64,000 bases of DNA from JANJUO01 sp942492935 (GTDB lineage Bacteria > Bacteroidota > Ignavibacteria > Kapaibacteriales > UBA2268). The notes beneath the pieces were generated by a model. It saw only the letters and a program-made list of their open reading frames with translations. It made no database searches and was not told where the DNA came from. The stretch is from NCBI GenBank assembly GCA_942492935.1, contig OW818654.1, forward strand, positions 1 through 64,000, read 5' to 3'. The translations under genes were made by a program, and so were the position numbers. Shown here one piece after another: positions 18,229 to 27,402 of the stretch (the stretch's first letter is position 1; each line of letters opens with the position of its first letter).

Positions 18229-20496
18229 CTATTTTATATCTTCATAATCATCAGTTGTTTCTTCGCATAAAACAGAATAATTGAAATTAAATTTTATATC
18301 CTTTGGCTCTAATGGCAGTAATGGTAATTCAAATTCGGTAATCTTATTATTTATAACAACTCTTGCTGGATAAAATTGGTCATTGCCGAAATCTACTCTA
18401 ATCAAAACAGGCATCACAAATCCATCTGCAACTTTTTCCTGTTTTACTCTGCATTTAACTTTAAATTTACCTTCAGGTGTTTTTTCTACTTTGTAGCCAA
18501 AAGTATATTTAGGAATTTGATTGCCATATACCCATTGGTCAAAAAACCAAGTCATATCCATATTTGTATGTTTTTCAATAATTTGCTTAAAGTTTTCAGT
18601 AGTTACTCTTTTGTGCTTGTATGATTTATATAGTTCTTTAAGAATATTGAAAAATACATCTTCATTATTTGTTTTTGTATCAATGAGCATATTACGCAAA
18701 GAATGAATTATCATCATACCTTTCAATTCAATAACAATTGTATTCACAACATCCATTATCGTCCTATTTGCTTTGTATCTCAATATTTCATCAGCTTTAT
18801 TATAATCCCTATATCCAAAATTTAATGTTCCAATTTTATCTTTACTTGAATTGAAATAATTCAAAATTTGGTCTCGCCAATATACAAATTCCTCATCATA
18901 TCTTTTAGTATCTTTCAAATACATTGTAATATATAGCATATAGGCATAATACTCCAAACCATCAGTAATCCATTCGTCTCTATACGAGAGAGGTCTTACC
19001 AAGCCGCCCCACCACTTGTTAGCAATTGACCTTGCAAAACCGTAATGCCAATCATCAAGCATTTTTGCATCTCTTCTTTCGTAGAATGGAATTGTACTGC
19101 GAGAATTATAACCGAAAGATTTCGAAAATCTAATTAGGTTTGTATCTAATTCTCCAAATAAATTTTTATAAAATCCATATATTACCTTAAATGTAGTAAC
19201 AACTTTTTCAGGACTTTCGGTATTATAATAATAAATTTGTGCTTTTAGCTTTTCATCAATTTGTTCTTCTTTGTATTTCTGCTCTCCACCACCCCAACTC
19301 ATTTCAATATTGTTACCTTTAAAAATATATTTTCTTCCATATTTCATAGAGTCCGCTTGCAGCACTTCTGCATCTGTTAATAAAGTATATTTTGTTGGTA
19401 ATTCAATTGTTTGCAAATAATTAAATCTTTCCTGAGATGGAGAAGTATTAATTTGCCTACCAGCGTATAATTCTTCTTTATTATCGTTAATGAAATTAAT
19501 GATTAACTTAAAAGTATCATTTTTCTTAATCTGCCTATCAAGTTTGATTAGAAAACCATCAATATGTTTTGACTTATAATAATATTGCTCTCGCCCTTCA
19601 AATAAAATATTTTTTACATCTAAATATCTTGAAAATTGAAACAAAAACCAACTTCTTTTATCATAATTACTTAATAGTTGCAAAGTATCGGTAGCTACAA
19701 AACTAATCATTGCAATGCTTTCGTATTTATGTGAAACACTTCTATGCAAAATACGAAGTTTAGGAGTTAAGAGCATATCATAATTTTCATCAGTAATTTC
19801 AGGAGAATTTAATGATTGTTCCATTGTGAGGGGTCTATAAAACCTACCTATTGATGCTGTAGTCCAATCTCCTTTTGCAAATACTACAGATTCAATCAAT
19901 CTTGGCTTAATCGAAAATATTGCTGGACTGGTTCTACCTTCTGAAATTAAAGAAAAGAAATAGCCGCCCCATTTTTCATCAATAAAATGGTCTATAACAT
20001 CTTCATCAATATACTGATAATCCATATTTACAAGATACTCTTTACTTTGCTTAATTTTTGCAATTATTGACGCTGGTATTACTCCTTCACGTGGTTTATG
20101 GTCAGCAGTGAGTTCATTAAATGTTTCATCAGAAAAAATCATAAATAGATAATCGAATTGTTTATCGACAAATTCTGTTTCATATTCAGACAAAAGTGCT
20201 TTCCTTTCAACTTTCATTTTTGGTACATAATTAAAAGCACCTTTCCCCTCGAATACTGCACCAATAATATTACCATTTAATGGTTTAAAAAAGTAAATCA
20301 TACCAGAATCAAGAGTAAAACTTGCGACATCCTTAACAAAAAATAATCCATTTACTGGCATTATTGATTTTGAATCAAGTTCTAATCCACTAAAATCTTT
20401 AAAAAATGTTTCATAATTTTCATATTTTGCGGCTTCTAAATTAGTAAATACAAGTATCAAAACTGCAAAAATTAAAAAATAAAAAGTTGATTTCAT
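18229..20496 (-). CDS. Secreted M1-peptidase-like protein lacking the zinc-binding motif (paralogue A)
   Basis: 755 residues with a signal peptide (FYFLIFAVLILVFTNLEAA). Residues 470-700 follow the M1 aminopeptidase core in order: the helix normally holding HELAHQWWG reads RSIANKWWGGLV (489-500), the helix normally reading W-L-N-E-G-F-A reads EWITDGLEYYA (508-518), and MTWFFDQWVYGNQIP is the conserved end of the core. Both histidines and the catalytic Glu are replaced (R489, S490, N493) and the third ligand is D512, so it cannot bind zinc in the normal way: a pseudo-enzyme. It has no T9SS domain. Ends of the gene are almost identical to paralogue B at 20756-23019. Likely periplasmic or outer-membrane-associated; role unknown. 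Confidence 0.8.
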   Translation of the reverse strand: MKSTFYFLIFAVLILVFTNLEAAKYENYETFFKDFSGLELDSKSIMPVNGLFFVKDVASFTLDSGMIYFFKPLNGNIIGAVFEGKGAFNYVPKMKVERKALLSEYETEFVDKQFDYLFMIFSDETFNELTADHKPREGVIPASIIAKIKQSKEYLVNMDYQYIDEDVIDHFIDEKWGGYFFSLISEGRTSPAIFSIKPRLIESVVFAKGDWTTASIGRFYRPLTMEQSLNSPEITDENYDMLLTPKLRILHRSVSHKYESIAMISFVATDTLQLLSNYDKRSWFLFQFSRYLDVKNILFEGREQYYYKSKHIDGFLIKLDRQIKKNDTFKLIINFINDNKEELYAGRQINTSPSQERFNYLQTIELPTKYTLLTDAEVLQADSMKYGRKYIFKGNNIEMSWGGGEQKYKEEQIDEKLKAQIYYYNTESPEKVVTTFKVIYGFYKNLFGELDTNLIRFSKSFGYNSRSTIPFYERRDAKMLDDWHYGFARSIANKWWGGLVRPLSYRDEWITDGLEYYAYMLYITMYLKDTKRYDEEFVYWRDQILNYFNSSKDKIGTLNFGYRDYNKADEILRYKANRTIMDVVNTIVIELKGMMIIHSLRNMLIDTKTNNEDVFFNILKELYKSYKHKRVTTENFKQIIEKHTNMDMTWFFDQWVYGNQIPKYTFGYKVEKTPEGKFKVKCRVKQEKVADGFVMPVLIRVDFGNDQFYPARVVINNKITEFELPLLPLEPKDIKFNFNYSVLCEETTDDYEDIK

Positions 20497-20755
20497 AAAT
20501 AACCCATTTTTAATTAGAAAAAGTTTTTTATCATTATATAAATTAAAAAATATAAATTAATCAATATTTATTCTAAATTCAAGAAAAAATGTGAATTGAT
20601 TTAGTTATTTGAAATAAATATTTCCCATATTTCATATTTTTAGTTGAATCTAAGTTATGATCCAACCCCAATTTGAATTCAAGACAAGAATCAAAATGTA
20701 TCACTATTTCAAAGTATTTCAGATTACAATATCAAAAAAACAATATTCAAAAAAT
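20497..20755. other. Spacer between the two M1-like paralogues
   Basis: The 110 bp next to the start of paralogue A (20497-20607) match the 5' flank of paralogue B (23020-23115), including AAAAAGTTTTTTATCATTA and a long TTAATCAATATTTATTCTAA stretch, so the promoter region was duplicated with the gene. No further feature seen. Confidence 0.6.
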
Positions 20756-23019
20756 CTATTTTATATCTTCATAATCATCAGTAGTTTCTTCGCATAAAAC
20801 TGAATAGTTAAAATTAAATTTTATATCCTTTGGCTCTAATGGAAGCAAAGGCAATTCAAATTCGGTAATTTTATTATTAATAACTACTCTTGCTGTATAA
20901 AATTTGTTATCGTCGAAATTTACTCTTATTAAAACTGGCATTACAAAATCTTCTTTTACATTTTCCTGCTTTGCTCTACATTTTACTTTGAATTTTCCTT
21001 CCGGTACTTTTTCAATTTTATAACCAAAAGTATATTCTGGAATTTGATTATCATAAACCCATTGGTCAAAGAACCATGTCATATCCAAATTTGTATGTTT
21101 TTCAATTATATGTTTGAAATTCTCGGTAGAAACAAATTTACTTTTGTATGTTTTAAATAAATCTCTTAAAATATCTAAAAATAACTCTTCATTATTGGCA
21201 TCTAAATCAATCAACATATTTCTTAATGAATGAATTATGAAAAGACCCTTGCCTGACATCAAAAAATTTGCTCCATAATCATTTCTTGTTTTGAACGATT
21301 TATAACCCATAATTACATCAGCTTGGTTAAAATCTCTATAAATAAATGGAAGAACTCCAACGAACTTTTCTTTACTTTTTAGAAAATGTAATAATCTATC
21401 TCTATATTCAATGAATGTATTATCTAAACTTTTAGTGTCTTTAGCATATAATGACAGATAGAGAATAAATGAATAGGAAGTCAGAGCTTCAGTAAGCCAA
21501 TCGTCTCGATATGTTAATGGTTTTAAAGAGCCATTCCACCATTGATTTGATAATGACCTTGCAAAAGAATAGTGCCAAGTATCAGAATATTTTACATTTT
21601 CAGTTTCTAAATACCGAATAATACCTCTTTTATAACTTCCGAAATACGGTGAAAATACAATTTGATTTGTATCTAAGTTCCCAAATAATGAAATAAAGAA
21701 ATTTCCAATTGACTGGTAATTTAGAAGTAGCTCTTTTGGTGTGTAATCATTGTAGTGATAAATTTTACAACGTGTGTTATTATCAATTGTATCCAAAGTT
21801 ATTTTGTGTTTCCCTATTGAAAAATCAAGGTACTTATTTTTACCAATCAATTCTGCTATTTTTTCATAATCATTTACAAAATTTTTAATCGAATCGGCAT
21901 CAGAAATTATTTCGAATCTTGAAGTAAATTTAATATATGCTCTGTAATTATATCTTATGGTATTTGGTGAAGTTGCAATGAATTCGTTGGAAATATAATT
22001 TGAATTATTGTTCTGATAATTTACAATAATTTGAAAAGTATCATTTTCTTTAATTTGCTCATCTAATTTTATTAAAAAAACATTTGTTTCTTTTGATTTG
22101 TAGAAATATTGTTCTTTCTCTTTAAAAATCACACTATTTACTAAAATTCTTTTATCTAATCTAAAATTAAACCAACTTCGATTTTTGAAATTTGAAATAA
22201 GTTGTAAGGTATCAGAACAATTAAAATTAATGCAAATTTCAGTTAAATATTTAATTGAAATATTTCTATTCAATAATCTAAAAAATGGAGCTACAATCGA
22301 ATCAATATTTTTATCATTTGGTGCAGGAGAATTTACGGTTTGTTCCATTGTGAGTGGTCGATAAAACCTTCCTATTGAAGCTGCTGCCCAATCCCCTTTT
22401 GCAAAAACAACTTGCTCCATCAATCGCGGTTTAATTGAAAATATTGAAGGATTTGTTCTGCCCTCAGAAATTAATGCAAAGAAAAAGCCAGGTACTTTTT
22501 CATCTATAAAATGATGTATTATATCATCATCTAAATACTGATAGCTATTATTTATAAGATATTCTTTATTTTGCTTAATTTTTGCAATTACTGCAGGTGA
22601 AATTACACCTTCACGAGGTTTATTGTCGGCAGTAAGTTCATTATAAGTTTCATCTGAAAAAATCAAAAATAAATTATCAAATTGTTTATCAATAAATTCT
22701 GTTTCATATTCAGTTGCAAGTGCATTTCTTTCAACTTTCATTTTTGGAACGTAATTAAAAGCTCCTTCCCTTCGAATACTGCACCAATAATATTACCATT
22801 TAATGGTTTAAAAAAGTAAATCATACCAGAATCAAGAGTAAAACTTGCGACATCCTTAACAAAAAATAATCCATTTACCGACATTATTGATTTTGAATCA
22901 AGTTCTAATCCACTAAAATCTTTAAAAAATGTTTCATAATTTTCATATTTTGCGGCTTCTAAATTAGTAAATACAAGTATCAAAACTGCAAAAATTAAAA
23001 AGTAAAAATGTGATTTCAT
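20756..23019 (-). pseudogene. Secreted M1-peptidase-like protein (paralogue B), frameshifted near its start
   Basis: Frames 22738-23019 and 20756-22741 together encode a protein collinear with paralogue A. At 22761-22770 (GCTCCTTCCC) one base is missing compared with paralogue A, turning EGKGAFNYVPKMKVE into EGKELLITFQK and a stop. The remaining 661-residue frame opens again at MKVERNALATEYE, so an internal start could still give a protein without signal peptide. The metal site reads RSLSNQWWN, with H, E and H replaced as in A, but the third-ligand Glu is kept (DDWLTEALTSY). The first 85 residues and last 45 residues are nearly identical to A, while the middle is far more diverged. Confidence 0.8.
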
Positions 23020-23193
23020 AAAATGCCTATTTTTTTATAGAAAAAGTTTTTTATCATTAAATAAATTAAAAAATATAAATTAATCAATATTTATTCTAAA
23101 TTCAAGAAAAAACGTGATGGGTATAAAATATTTCCAATGGTTAGCAATAAATCTACTTAATAATAACCATCAATATTTAGGAATTGAATTATT

Positions 23194-23507
23194 GTTAGTT
23201 TTATACTGGTATGTTTATTTTGTGGAAAAAATGATAAATTTTTATCCTAAATGTTTTGAATTTATCACGTAGTGATTAAATTTTGGTAACAAGTGAATTA
23301 CTGTTTGATGAGTAATCACGAGTGATTAAATTATTAGTAACATTTTGCAATATTGTGAGTTAGAATAATATAATCACTACGTGATAAATACAATTTTGTC
23401 ATTTATATTTATTACTATAATTCAATCACTACGTGATATTCTAAGAATTTGCAAGAAATTTCATCATTTATAGAGAATCAAAATAAACATACCAGTATTA
23501 TACTAAC
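23194..23507. mobile_element. 314-bp element with 28-bp terminal inverted repeats (MITE-like)
   Basis: GTTAG(n3-4)TATACTGGTATGTTTATTTT at 23194-23221 is matched in reverse at 23480-23507 (AAAATAAACATACCAGTAT...ACTAAC). Inside are four copies of ATCACGTAGTGAT or a close variant: 23263 and 23313 in one orientation followed by TTAAATT(n4-5)GTAAC, and 23372 and 23424 in the opposite one. The whole is therefore a nested inverted repeat. It has no coding capacity. Non-autonomous transposable element is the simplest reading. Confidence 0.65.
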
Positions 23508-23510
23508 GAT

Positions 23511-23595
23511 CTGTTTGCTCAAGTATAAATTTAATCATCTGTAAAGTGGCTTTAGCCACGTACAATGTCATTTCAATATTACTTTATCAACAGAC
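23511..23595. repeat. 85-bp CTGTTTGCTCAAG...CAACAGAC element
   Basis: Left end CTGTTTGCTCAAGTATAAAT and right end ATTACTTTATCAACAGAC are imperfect inverted repeats around a GTGGCTTTAGCCAC hairpin. The left end recurs at 30721-30753 (AACAGTCTGTTGCTCAAGTA), the right end at 47755-47792 (TATCAACAGACTGTTAA), and a diverged left end at 40619-40634. Confidence 0.6.
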
Positions 23596-23641
23596 TTTTA
23601 ACATAACTTGGAATCAGTAATAATTATACATATTTCAAAAA

Positions 23642-23675
23642 AAACCCTTCCAAAAATCAAATATTAGAAGGGTTT
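23642..23675 (-). terminator. Terminator of fusA
   Basis: AAACCCTTC(n16)GAAGGGTTT hairpin 22 bp past the fusA stop, followed by a run of T on the minus strand. Confidence 0.8.
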
Positions 23676-23697
23676 AAATTAACATAACAATATTAAA

Positions 23698-25788
23698 TTA
23701 TTTCTTTAATGCTTGTTTTTCTTTGTAATCTTTAATAATATCTTCTTGAACTGAACGAGGAACTTGAGAATATTTCAAGAATTCCATTGTAAATTCGCCT
23801 TTGCCTTGAGTAGATGAACGCAAGTCGGAAGAATAACCAAACATTTCCTTCAATGGAACTTCTGCTTCTACTGTAACATAACCAGCTTCAACGGATGTAT
23901 TAATGATGATACCGCGGCGTTGATTGATTTGCCCAATGATTACACCTTGGAACTCTTCTGGTGAAGATGTTTCCAATTTCATTATTGGTTCCAATATTAC
24001 AACTCCAGCTTTTGACAATGCTTCTTTTAAGCCCTGTCTTGCAGCAAGACGGAATGCAAGGTCTGAAGAGTCAACAGCGTGGGTAGAACCATCATTAACG
24101 TTAGCTTTAACGCCAACAATAGGTTGCCCAATCAAATAACCTTCGTGAAGCATTTCCTGATAACCTTTATCAACAGCTGGTATATATTCTTTTGGAATAA
24201 CACCACCAACGATTTTATTTTCAAATTCATAAGTAATAGGTGCATCATGTGGGAGTGGCTCTATAAATCCACCAACTCTTGCAAATTGACCTGAACCGCC
24301 TGTTTGCTTTTTATGTGTATAATCAAATTCAGCACGTTTAGTAATTGCTTCACGATATGCTACTTTTGGCTGACCTACAATTACTTCGCAGTTATATTCA
24401 CGTTTGATACGTTCGATATAAATTTCCAAATGTAATTCACCCATACCTTTGATAATAGTTTCACCACTTTCTTCATCACGGTAAACTTTAAAAGTAGGGT
24501 CTTCTTTTTGGAATCTGTTCATAGCTTTAGAGAAATTATTCATACCAGTTTTTTCTTTCGGTGAAACTGATAACTCAATAACTGGATTAGGAATAAACAT
24601 AGAAGTCATTGAATAATTTACGCTACCATCGGTAAATGTATCTCCTGATGCACAATCAACACCGAAGAATGCAACAATATCACCAGCACCGGCTTGTTCA
24701 ATTTCTTGCATTTCAGAAGCGTGCATACGCACAAGACGAGGAATTTTAACTTTTTTACCATTGGCAATATTTATAATATTATCGCCTTTACGCATTATAC
24801 CTTGATAAACACGCATATAAGTAAGCTGTCCATATTTACCATCTTCCAATTTAAAAGCAAGTGCAACAGCTGGCTTGTTTACATCTGTGATAAGTTCAAC
24901 TTTTTCTTCATTTCTATCTCTATCCAAAGCATAATTATGAATATCCATTGGAGAAGGCAAATACATTCCAACTGCGTCAAGTAATGTTTGAATACCTTTA
25001 TTCATTTTGGCAGTACCAACCAAAACTGGTGTGATATGCAATGCAATAGTTTGCTTGCGAATAGAAGCAACTAATTCATCATAACCAATTTCTTCATCAC
25101 CAAGAAATTTTTCGGCAATACTATCATCATGGTCGCTTAATCTTTCAATCATTTTAAGACGGCGTCTTTTGGCTTCATCAAGCAAATGCTCTGGGATTTC
25201 AGATTCAATAATATCTTCACCATTCGCACCTTTGTAGTGAATTGTTTTCATTTTCAACAAATCAACTACACCTTCAAATCTGTCCTCAATACCTATTGGC
25301 ATTGTTAGCAATACTGGATGATGAGCGAGTTTTTCTTCCAATTGGTCGATTACTCTATCAGGGTTTGCACCAGAACGGTCAACTTTATTGATAAATGCAA
25401 TTCTTGGCACATTATAGCGGCGCATTTGTCTATCCACTGTAATAGATTGAGATTGAACACCAGCAACTGAGCAAAGAACCATTACGGCTCCATCAAGAAC
25501 TCTTAATGCACGTTCCACTTCAACAGTAAAGTCGATGTGTCCGGGAGTGTCAATAAGATTAATTGACCAATCTTTCCACTCACAGTGAGTAGCAGCAGAT
25601 TGAATTGTGATACCTTTTTCGCGTTCCAAATCCATTGAGTCCATTGTAGGACCTGCACCTGTTTTGCTGCGTACTTCAATGATTTGGTGAATTTTGCCGG
25701 TATAGAACAATATTCTTTCCGACAAAGTAGTTTTGCCAGAATCAATATGTGCGGCTATACCGATATTCCTTAGTTTAGATAAATCCAT
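23698..25788 (-). CDS. fusA: Translation elongation factor G, spdEFG1/mitochondrial EFG1 type
   Basis: 696 residues, full EF-G length. G1 AHIDSGKTTLSERILFYTG, G2 REKGITIQSAATHCEW, G3 DTPGHIDF, G4 INKVDRSGANP. Domain II follows from about 290, domain IV has the TGGSGQFARV segment near 515, and domain V ends KGEFTMEFLKYSQVP. The GTPase drives tRNA-mRNA translocation. S in place of A in AHIDSGKTT, MDSM instead of MDWM and GITIQSA instead of GITITSA place it with spirochaete/planctomycete EFG1 and mitochondrial EFG1 rather than canonical EF-G. Such genomes usually carry a second EFG2 for recycling, not in this window. Good hairpin terminator; no obvious SD before the ATG. Confidence 0.95.
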   Translation of the reverse strand: MDLSKLRNIGIAAHIDSGKTTLSERILFYTGKIHQIIEVRSKTGAGPTMDSMDLEREKGITIQSAATHCEWKDWSINLIDTPGHIDFTVEVERALRVLDGAVMVLCSVAGVQSQSITVDRQMRRYNVPRIAFINKVDRSGANPDRVIDQLEEKLAHHPVLLTMPIGIEDRFEGVVDLLKMKTIHYKGANGEDIIESEIPEHLLDEAKRRRLKMIERLSDHDDSIAEKFLGDEEIGYDELVASIRKQTIALHITPVLVGTAKMNKGIQTLLDAVGMYLPSPMDIHNYALDRDRNEEKVELITDVNKPAVALAFKLEDGKYGQLTYMRVYQGIMRKGDNIINIANGKKVKIPRLVRMHASEMQEIEQAGAGDIVAFFGVDCASGDTFTDGSVNYSMTSMFIPNPVIELSVSPKEKTGMNNFSKAMNRFQKEDPTFKVYRDEESGETIIKGMGELHLEIYIERIKREYNCEVIVGQPKVAYREAITKRAEFDYTHKKQTGGSGQFARVGGFIEPLPHDAPITYEFENKIVGGVIPKEYIPAVDKGYQEMLHEGYLIGQPIVGVKANVNDGSTHAVDSSDLAFRLAARQGLKEALSKAGVVILEPIMKLETSSPEEFQGVIIGQINQRRGIIINTSVEAGYVTVEAEVPLKEMFGYSSDLRSSTQGKGEFTMEFLKYSQVPRSVQEDIIKDYKEKQALKK

Positions 25789-25897
25789 TTTAGATTATTA
25801 CCATTAAATTTATTAAAAATATTTGTTTTCTACTTAAAACCAAAAATGAAAACTTCAAAAATACGAAATATTTTGTAAATATTAAAGAATTTATGAT

Positions 25898-26062
25898 TTA
25901 TTTTTTGTTAATTAATAAATAATGGTCAAATACTTGATAATATATTGGTAGTTTGTCATTTAATTTAGCAGCAATTCTGTATCTATTTCCGTATTGTGAT
26001 ACTATGCTTGCATTCATTATTCTTAACTTACCGTTGATTGATAATCCATTATCAGTCATCAT
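25898..26062 (-). CDS. Possible 54-residue protein after the hairpin, downstream of hicA
   Basis: ATGATG at 26062/26059 starts right at the edge of the hairpin, whose arm CTGGGGGAA could serve as a weak ribosome site. The product (DNGLSINGKLRIMNASIVSQ, then a Tyr/Lys-rich end) resembles nothing I recognise. A longer frame reading through the hairpin into hicA is an artefact. May be a decayed gene end left beside the cassette. Confidence 0.3.
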   Translation of the reverse strand: MMTDNGLSINGKLRIMNASIVSQYGNRYRIAAKLNDKLPIYYQVFDHYLLINKK

Positions 26063-26090
26063 TTCCCCCAGCTTTTGCGAGCTGGGGGAA
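26063..26090. repeat. Cassette hairpin copy 1 (left border of hicBA cassette A)
   Basis: TTCCCCCAGC(n8)GCTGGGGGAA, a perfect 10-bp stem. Same family as copies at 26626, 28100, 45794, 46270, 46820 and 47380. The loop TTTTGCGA reads TCGCAAAA on the gene strand, against AAGCAAAT in the plus-strand cluster. Confidence 0.9.
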
Positions 26091-26139
26091 GAAGATTTAA
26101 TTAATTCATAAAACTTTCCAGAACAAATATTTTCATTTT

Positions 26140-26325
26140 TTACTTTAATTTTAAACCTAATTGCTTGAAAATCATTTCGCAAATACTTTCTTTTATTTCA
26201 TTATGTCGGGGAATTGGAGCAATTTGATTATTGATAAGATTTATATAAATATCATGATTTGAGCCATGTCTTTTTAAAGTACATGAATTGTCATTCAATA
26301 TCTTGAGTAAATCCCTACGTTTCAT
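26140..26325 (-). CDS. hicA: HicA-family mRNA interferase toxin (cassette A)
   Basis: 61 residues: RRDLLKILNDNSCTLKRHGS then NHDIYINL and IAPIPRHNEIKESICEMIFKQLGL. This is the double-stranded-RNA-binding-like HicA fold, with the catalytic His at H24 in GSNHDIY and the C-terminal helix I-x-x-Q-L-G-L. It should cleave mRNA and be neutralised by the HicB encoded just upstream. Start overlaps the hicB stop by four bases (ATGA, 26322-26325), so translation is coupled. Almost identical copy at 47148-47324. Confidence 0.85.
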   Translation of the reverse strand: MKRRDLLKILNDNSCTLKRHGSNHDIYINLINNQIAPIPRHNEIKESICEMIFKQLGLKLK

Positions 26326-26522
26326 ATAACCAATTCTAATAATTTTGCATCTTGAAAATGATTGATTATATCAATATCCTCTTCTGACATTAATTTATAA
26401 ACTTCTCTGATATTGATTATTAGTTCTTCCAAAGTTTCGCCTTGACTGAAAACTCCAGGTACATCTAATAATTTACCAACGAACCAACCATCATCTATCC
26501 AATATTTTAATGTAAATTCCAT
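26322..26522 (-). CDS. hicB: HicB-family short antitoxin (cassette A)
   Basis: 66 residues: LKYWIDDGWFVGKLLDVPGV then FSQGETLEELIINIREVYKL, the partial RNase H-like HicB domain without a separate DNA-binding C-domain. Start chosen at 26522: copy B has AAAGGAG(n6)ATG at the matching place, while here the SD mutated to AATGGAG, creating a spurious in-frame ATG at 26534. Gene order hicB then hicA is the reverse of classical hicAB, common for these short HicB forms. It would bind HicA and repress the operon. Confidence 0.85.
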   Translation of the reverse strand: MEFTLKYWIDDGWFVGKLLDVPGVFSQGETLEELIINIREVYKLMSEEDIDIINHFQDAKLLELVI

Positions 26523-26625
26523 AGTAAACTCCATTAAGTTTAAAATAATAATAACGAAGCAACAACGCTTTAATTGATTTATTTTAGTAAGCTTAAATCA
26601 AAGGATAAAATTTTCTCCTCCATTA

Positions 26626-26651
26626 TTTCCCCAGATTTTGCGGACTGGGGG
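26626..26651. repeat. Cassette hairpin copy 2 (right border of hicBA cassette A)
   Basis: ATTTCCCCAG(n9-10)CTGGGGGAT. On the gene strand it is followed by AAATAATGGAGGAGAAAATT, matching the segment after the hairpin in cassette B (ATAAATTAGAGGAGAAAGTG). Confidence 0.8.
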
Positions 26652-26664
26652 ATGTGGTAAATAA

Positions 26665-27234
26665 CTATTTTTCACCAGAATCTTCTTTTATTTGTTTTTT
26701 TAAAGGATTTAAAATCCTATTTTCAAACATTTTCAATAACTTTTGATTTTCATAATAATCTATACTCTCATTTATATCTTTATATTTATTTTTAGTTGAA
26801 TCATTTAAATCAATAATACTAAAAAAACCTAAATATGATATATTTCGATTATCCATATTTCCAGAAACTATTGTAATTACAATATAATTTTCATTTGGAT
26901 AATAGAAATAAATATGTGAAAATATATCATTAAAATCATAAGGTTGATTTGAGAAAATATTATCAGATGGAGGTAGTAAATTGGGATTAAGTTCTCTAAA
27001 TTTGAATATAGCAGTTGCTAATTCTTTTCTAGTCAAATCAAATTCATACGATTCGGTATAACTATAAGAATGAGACGCAAAAGCCAGTAATTTTGTTAAA
27101 TTATAAGATGATATTTTAGCCGTGTGAACCAAAGTTCTTCTAATTGGATTGTCAACTATAATAAAAAAAACAATACAAATGAACAAAATCAAAATGGATA
27201 TTGTATATTTATTAAATTTATTGAATAATTTCAT
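26665..27234 (-). CDS. Hypothetical membrane-anchored protein
   Basis: 189 residues. One N-terminal membrane segment (ISILILFICIVFFIIVD, about 13-29) followed by an extracytoplasmic domain rich in Asn, Tyr and Ile (FNDIFSHIYFYYPNENYIVI, VSGNMDNRNISYLGFFSI). It ends charged (KKQIKEDSGEK). I recognise no family. A 27-codon frame with a hydrophobic leader (MKKLLLIILILLGYSNNNC) starts at 27301 and overlaps this start; it might be a leader peptide or a broken lipoprotein start. Lies between two cassette hairpins in the accessory region. Confidence 0.55.
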   Translation of the reverse strand: MKLFNKFNKYTISILILFICIVFFIIVDNPIRRTLVHTAKISSYNLTKLLAFASHSYSYTESYEFDLTRKELATAIFKFRELNPNLLPPSDNIFSNQPYDFNDIFSHIYFYYPNENYIVITIVSGNMDNRNISYLGFFSIIDLNDSTKNKYKDINESIDYYENQKLLKMFENRILNPLKKQIKEDSGEK

Positions 27235-27402
27235 AAAAATCCTGACAATTATTGTTTGAATATCCTAATAATATTAAGATAATTAATAGTAGTTTTTTCA
27301 TTTTCTCTTCCATTTATTACTTTGGCTTTCCCTGAACAAGACCCTTTTGGTCGAAACGATAATTAAAGATTTTATTATTAATTTATAAATCAATCAGTTA
27401 AT

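Noticed and set aside
25898..26182. 94-residue frame reading through the hairpin into hicA
   Set aside because: The upstream half is hicA in another frame and the hairpin is part of the coding stretch; only the portion after the hairpin could be a gene and was listed with low confidence.
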